Source of the DNA: Thermoleophilia bacterium
GTDB lineage: Bacteria; Actinomycetota; Thermoleophilia; Gaiellales; Gaiellaceae
NCBI GenBank assembly: GCA_014534295.1
Contig: JACVRU010000086.1
Coordinates: 1-8,016, forward strand
Length of the DNA: 8,016 nt
Reading direction: 5' to 3'
Made by a program: the position numbers and the translations under genes
Shown here: piece after piece, positions 5,177-8,016 of the stretch
Layout: the number at the start of each line of letters is the position of its first letter
How positions within the stretch are numbered: position 1 is the stretch's first letter
The notes under the pieces: model-generated
Databases searched by the model: none
What the model saw: only the letters and a program-made list of their open reading frames with translations
Told to the model about the DNA's origin: nothing

Positions 5177-6926
5177 GGGACTGCTGCGGCCGCCGCCGCC
5201 CCGTCCCGAGCGGCCGCGGGCACGCGGCCCCGTCAAGCCGTCCGACTGGCCGCCGCCGTTCTCGCCCGGGGAGGCGATCGCCGCGCCGACCGACCCACAG
5301 GACGAGCGCATCGAGGTCGGCTTCCTCGTGGTCGGCGCCGGCCCCGCCGGGCTCGCCTGCGCGATCAGGCTCGGGCAGCTGCTCGAGGAGCACCACGAGG
5401 TCGCCGAGCGGCTCGGAGAGGTACCAGTCGCGGTGCTCGAGAAGGGCAAGCAGCCCGGCTCGCACCTCCTCTCGGGCGCCGTCGTCAACCCGCGGGCGCT
5501 CCAGCGGCTGTTCAAGGGGCGCAAGCGACTCGACGAGCTGCCGCTCGGCGCGCCGGTGGAGCACGAATCCGTCTACTTCCTCACGCGGTCGCGGGCGCTC
5601 CGAATCCCAACGCCGCCCACGATGAGGAACGACGGCAACTACGTCGTCTCGCTGTCTCAGCTTGGCCGCTGGCTCGCAGAGGAGGCCGAGGACCTCGGCG
5701 TCACGATCCTTCCCGAGACTACCGCCGACCGACTCCTCGTCGAGGGCGCGCGCGTGGTCGGCGTGCGCACGGGCGACCACGGTCGCGGTCGGGAGGGAGA
5801 GCCGCTCGAGAACTTCGAGCCCGGCTCCGACGTCACGGCCAGGGTGACCGTGCTCGCCGAGGGAACGCTCGGGCACCTGACCGGCGCCGCGCTCCACCGC
5901 TTCGGGCTCGCCGGCGAGAACCAGCAGGTCTGGGCGCTCGGCGTCAAGGAGGTCTGGCGCGTCCCCCGGCCTCTCGACCGGGTCGTGCACACGATGGGGT
6001 GGCCGCTCCGCACGGCCGCCTCGTTCCGCGAGTTCGGCGGCTCCTTCGTCTACCCGCTGGGGAAGGATCTCGTCTCGATCGGGCTGGTCGTGGGCTTGGA
6101 CTACCGGGACGCGGAGCTCTCGGTGCACGATCTGCTCCAGGAGCTGAAGACGCACCCGCTCGTGCGCGGCATCCTCGCGGGGGGCGAGCGGGTCGAGTGG
6201 GGTGCCAAGACGATCCCGGAGGGCGGGTTCCTGGCGCTCCCGCGGCGCCTGCACGCGCCGGGACTGCTGATCGCCGGCGACGGGGCCGGCCTCGTGAACG
6301 TCCCCGCGCTCAAGGGCGTCCACTACGCCGTCGAGTCGGGGCGGCTAGCCGCGGAGGCCGCGTTCGAGTCGATCCGCCCGGGCTCCACGCCCTGGACGCC
6401 GGGCGCGCTCGCGGGCTACGATCGGGCGCTCGAGGAGAGCTTCGTCTGGGACGACCTGCGCCGCGTCCGGAACATGCGGCAGGCGTTCGGCCGCGGCTTC
6501 TGGATCGGCGGCGCGCTCGCCGGAATGATGACCGCCACGCGCGGGAAGCTTCCGCCCGGCGAGGGCCGCACCGAGCCCGACGCCGACCAGCCGCTTCTCC
6601 GCACCGACCGCGCCCGCCGGTATCCGCGCCCGGACGGGCAGCTCACGTTCGACAAGCTCTCGTCCGTCTTCGCCTCGGGGAACCGCACGCGAGACGACCA
6701 GCCGAGCCACATCCGCATCCGGCGACGCGTCCCGATCCGGCTCGCCGAGATGTGGGCGCGCATGTGCCCGGCGCAGGTGTACGAGCTCGGCGAAGGGCAC
6801 GGCGACGGGACCGTCGACGTGCAGGTCACCGCCTCCAACTGCGTGCAGTGCGGTGCGATCACGGCCAAGGGCGGCCGCCTGACGATGCCCGAAGGCGGCT
6901 CCGGGCCGGAGTACGAGCAGACCTAG
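5166..6926 (+). CDS. Electron transfer flavoprotein:quinone oxidoreductase (variant iron-sulfur site)
   Basis: This 586-residue FAD and iron-sulfur protein should take electrons from ETF and reduce membrane quinone, probably menaquinone in this group. The Rossmann motif VVGAGPAGLACAIRL is at 55-69. Other family elements are GSHLLSGAVVNP (98-109), VLAEGTLGHLT (229-239), GGSFVYPLG (291-299) and LLIAGDGAGLVNVPALKGVH (367-386). The C-terminal cluster domain has Cys534 (MCPAQVYE), Cys559 and Cys562 (NCVQC) and a family-like tail PEGGSGPEY. The fourth ligand position, two residues after GC-type spacing, is Ile565 in CGAITAK where the family has CxxC. The GTG at 5166 overlaps etfA by 11 bases. It gives an unusual Pro/Arg-rich N-terminus (seven Arg in the first 20 residues), but no ATG, GTG or TTG lies between it and the Rossmann fold. 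A missing cluster ligand does not look like a frameshift, since the frame is conserved on both sides. There is no transmembrane helix, consistent with a monotopic membrane protein. Confidence 0.94.
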   Translation: MARRGLLRPPPPRPERPRARGPVKPSDWPPPFSPGEAIAAPTDPQDERIEVGFLVVGAGPAGLACAIRLGQLLEEHHEVAERLGEVPVAVLEKGKQPGSHLLSGAVVNPRALQRLFKGRKRLDELPLGAPVEHESVYFLTRSRALRIPTPPTMRNDGNYVVSLSQLGRWLAEEAEDLGVTILPETTADRLLVEGARVVGVRTGDHGRGREGEPLENFEPGSDVTARVTVLAEGTLGHLTGAALHRFGLAGENQQVWALGVKEVWRVPRPLDRVVHTMGWPLRTAASFREFGGSFVYPLGKDLVSIGLVVGLDYRDAELSVHDLLQELKTHPLVRGILAGGERVEWGAKTIPEGGFLALPRRLHAPGLLIAGDGAGLVNVPALKGVHYAVESGRLAAEAAFESIRPGSTPWTPGALAGYDRALEESFVWDDLRRVRNMRQAFGRGFWIGGALAGMMTATRGKLPPGEGRTEPDADQPLLRTDRARRYPRPDGQLTFDKLSSVFASGNRTRDDQPSHIRIRRRVPIRLAEMWARMCPAQVYELGEGHGDGTVDVQVTASNCVQCGAITAKGGRLTMPEGGSGPEYEQT

Positions 6927-6930
6927 CGGG

Positions 6931-6936
6931 TAATAC
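6931..6936 (+). promoter_or_regulatory. Possible -10 box before the small membrane protein gene
   Basis: TAATAC is followed by exactly 7 bases and a GTG, the same spacing seen before the genes at 2098 and 7717. The last base deviates from TANNNT, and there is no Shine-Dalgarno sequence or -35 element. It could drive a short transcript for the last two genes inside the etf cluster. Confidence 0.35.
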
Positions 6937-6943
6937 GGCCGGC

Positions 6944-7036
6944 GTGAGGTCGGTCTTCGCCGTCTTCGTCCTCTACGCCGCGTTCATCGTCGCGGGTCTC
7001 GCCGTCTACATCGCGGTCGGCCTCCTGCACCGATGA
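6944..7036 (+). CDS. Small single-span membrane protein of 30 residues, function unknown
   Basis: This is a short reading frame from GTG to TGA encoding one hydrophobic helix. Residue 2 is Arg, residues 4-28 are almost wholly apolar (Phe, Val, Leu, Ala, Ile, Gly, Tyr), and the end is LLHR. In 28 of the 30 codons the third base is G or C, matching neighbouring real genes. The start lies 17 bases after the ETF:quinone oxidoreductase stop, and TAATAC is 7 bases upstream. The stop overlaps the ATG of the next gene in an ATGA, the arrangement of translationally coupled genes. The same frame is open far upstream through the oxidoreductase gene, but that is only a GC-rich shadow. I do not recognise a family. 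It may be a subunit or leader gene for the adjoining four-span membrane protein, or a membrane partner of the quinone oxidoreductase; both are guesses. Confidence 0.62.
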   Translation: MRSVFAVFVLYAAFIVAGLAVYIAVGLLHR

Positions 7037-7701
7037 GGCAGGCCCTGCGGGACAACGGGCTGGCGCTGTTCTTCTTCGCGATCCTGATCGGCTCCCTCGT
7101 CGGCCAGCTGATCGCGGGACAGCGCGCTTTCAACGAGGAGGCGCTCGTCCACGGCTCGGAGCCGGTCTCGCTGGGCCGCTATCTCTTCTCGTCTGAGTTC
7201 GGCCGCGCGATGCTCGAGAACTGGCAGTCGGAGTACCTCCAGTTCTCGCTCTTCCTGCTCGCGACGATCTTCTTCGTCCAGAAGGGGTCGCCCGAGTCGA
7301 AGGACGAGCCCGGGCCGGAGAGCGACAAGGAGGCGAAGGTCGGCCGCTACGCCCCGAAGACCGGGCCGCGCTGGGCAGGCGTGGGCGGCTGGCGCCAGGT
7401 GCTCTATTCGTACTCGCTGCTGATCGTCTGCACCGGGATCTTCCTCGCCTCGTGGGCGGGCCACTCCTTCACGGGCTGGAGCGAGTACAACCACGACCAG
7501 GCCGAGCACGGGCAGCCGTCGATCTCGTGGGCCGCATACCTCCGGCATCCGACCTTCTGGGAGCAGACCTTCCAGAACTGGCAGTCGGAGTTCCTCGTCG
7601 TCGGCTCGCTGGCCGTCTTCGCCGTCTATCTCCGCGCCCGCGGGGCGACCGAGTCGAAGCCCGTCGGCACGCCGCACGACAGCACCGGCGTCTCGAACTG
7701 A
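7033..7701 (+). CDS. Four-span membrane protein, DUF6766-like, with internal duplication
   Basis: This 222-residue integral membrane protein resembles the DUF6766 family as I remember it, whose function is unknown. Likely membrane helices are at about 9-28, 68-83, 122-140 and 187-200, with a charged linker (84-120, rich in Lys, Glu and Pro) between the halves. The two halves are duplicates: residues 21-69 align without gaps to 140-188, sharing 16 of 49 positions by my hand count. The shared core is a Gly-containing helix end, Asn34/153, HG (40-41/159-160), S...YL and the motif NWQSE (63-67/182-186) before the second helix of each half. The conserved His and the NWQSE motif lie in the loop between the two helices of each half, facing one side of the membrane. 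The ATG overlaps the stop of the 30-residue gene. Its place directly after the ETF cluster hints at a role near the respiratory chain, but no cofactor motif is visible. Confidence 0.85.
   Translation: MRQALRDNGLALFFFAILIGSLVGQLIAGQRAFNEEALVHGSEPVSLGRYLFSSEFGRAMLENWQSEYLQFSLFLLATIFFVQKGSPESKDEPGPESDKEAKVGRYAPKTGPRWAGVGGWRQVLYSYSLLIVCTGIFLASWAGHSFTGWSEYNHDQAEHGQPSISWAAYLRHPTFWEQTFQNWQSEFLVVGSLAVFAVYLRARGATESKPVGTPHDSTGVSN
7093..7278 (+). repeat. First copy of the internal duplication in the DUF6766-like gene
   Basis: It encodes residues 21-82, a helix end, the loop with HG and NWQSE, and the second helix. It matches 7450-7632 at a constant offset of 119 residues. At the DNA level only the stretch around the NWQSE codons (7219-7233) remains nearly identical. 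Confidence 0.6.
7450..7632 (+). repeat. Second copy of the internal duplication in the DUF6766-like gene
   Basis: It encodes residues 140-200 and is aligned to the first copy without gaps over its first 49 residues. The NWQSE codons are at 7576-7590. Confidence 0.6.
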
Positions 7702-7703
7702 AC

Positions 7704-7709
7704 TAGCGT
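7704..7709 (+). promoter_or_regulatory. Candidate -10 box giving a leaderless transcript of the dehydratase gene
   Basis: TAGCGT is followed by exactly 7 bases and GTG at 7717, with no Shine-Dalgarno sequence. The box begins two bases after the DUF6766-like gene's stop, so the dehydratase is probably transcribed on its own. No -35 box is evident. Confidence 0.5.
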
Positions 7710-7716
7710 CTTCTCC

Positions 7717-8016
7717 GTGCCCGTCACGCGCGACGACGTGCTCGCGGCCCGCGAGGCGATCGGCGGCCGCCTCCATCGGACGCCCGTGCTCAGCTCGGAG
7801 ACGCTCGGCCCGGGCGTCTTCCTGAAGGCGGAGCTCTTCCAGAAGACCGGCTCGTTCAAGCCGCGCGGCGTGCTGACGAAGCTCGCGTCGCTGACGGAGG
7901 AGGAGAAGCGGCGGGGAGTGATCGCGATCTCGGCCGGCAACCACGCGCAGGCCGTGGCGTGGGCCGCCGCGCGCGAGGGCGTCGACGCGCTGATCGTCAT
8001 GTGGCGGGGCGCGAGC
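7717..8016 (+). CDS. Threonine/serine dehydratase-like PLP enzyme (3' partial)
   Basis: The first 100 codons of a fold-type II PLP enzyme are present; the rest runs off the window. The PLP lysine is Lys48 in KTGSFKPRG (43-51), and the cofactor-phosphate or substrate loop is SAGNHAQA (72-79). The N-terminal RTPVLSS (21-27) and FLKAELFQ are typical of threonine dehydratases, which deaminate threonine to 2-oxobutyrate, and of serine dehydratase and serine racemase relatives. The usual VMP after the second strand reads VMW here (Met95-Trp96). The GTG start is supported by the TANNNT box 7 bases before it and by the family's usual short lead-in before the TPV element. Without the C-terminal half I cannot tell the catabolic form (no ACT domain) from the biosynthetic IlvA form. 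Confidence 0.9.
   Translation, partial: MPVTRDDVLAAREAIGGRLHRTPVLSSETLGPGVFLKAELFQKTGSFKPRGVLTKLASLTEEEKRRGVIAISAGNHAQAVAWAAAREGVDALIVMWRGAS

Noticed and set aside
4019..5524. Long - strand open frame of 501 codons opposite etfB, etfA and the oxidoreductase gene
   Set aside because: Its composition is Arg/Asp/Glu/Leu-rich low-complexity, and it lies antisense to three strongly recognised genes. It is a codon-bias artefact.
5999..7036. Long + strand open frame of 345 codons through the ETF:quinone oxidoreductase gene
   Set aside because: It is Arg/Ala/Gly-rich with no family resemblance, a typical shadow in high-GC DNA. Only its last 31 codons, from the GTG at 6944, look coding.
7006..7944. 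Long - strand open frame of 312 codons opposite the DUF6766-like and dehydratase genes
   Set aside because: It spans two unrelated genes and their intergenic region and has no recognisable domain.

Overview
The window is very GC-rich and densely coded, with G or C at most third codon positions and frequent GTG starts. Several genes have no Shine-Dalgarno sequence but have a TANNNT box about 7 bases before the start. This, with the gene content (IcmB-like cobalamin subunit, an actinobacterial-style EtfB, a DUF6766-like membrane protein), suggests a high-GC actinobacterium, perhaps of the Thermoleophilia. The lineage is an inference from protein flavour, not from a marker gene. No gene-free stretch exceeds 100 bases, and I see no RNA gene, CRISPR array, insertion sequence or convincing terminator.

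Left part (1-2505): an adenosylcobalamin-dependent acyl-CoA mutase is encoded as two subunits. The large catalytic subunit (1-1320, 5' end outside the window) and the small cobalamin-binding subunit (2098-2505) lie on the + strand. A metallo-beta-lactamase-fold hydrolase gene on the - strand (1321-2043) sits between them. The large subunit has Gln where methylmalonyl-CoA mutase has its carboxylate-binding Arg, so the enzyme looks more like isobutyryl-CoA mutase or 2-hydroxyisobutyryl-CoA mutase.

Middle (2509-3375, - strand): a secreted M23-family (LytM-type) peptidase with a complete zinc site and an extra C-terminal beta-type domain. It converges on the cobalamin subunit gene with 3 bases between them, and it diverges from the next operon.

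Right part (3471-7701, + strand): a tight cluster etfB-etfA-ETF:quinone oxidoreductase. It is followed by a 30-residue single-span membrane protein gene and a four-span DUF6766-like membrane protein gene. EtfAB collects electrons from acyl-CoA dehydrogenases, and the oxidoreductase passes them to membrane quinone (menaquinone is likely in this group). The oxidoreductase lacks one of the four usual Cys ligands of its iron-sulfur cluster. The window ends in the first 100 codons of a threonine/serine dehydratase-like PLP enzyme, which has its own leaderless-type promoter.

Together the mutase and ETF modules fit oxidation of branched-chain or short-chain acyl-CoAs coupled to respiration. The dehydratase could feed 2-oxobutyrate into the same acyl-CoA pool. 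No obviously new defence or mobile system is visible. The most unusual items are the mutase specificity residue, the missing cluster ligand, the 30-residue membrane protein overlapping the DUF6766-like gene, and the repeated leaderless promoter layout.
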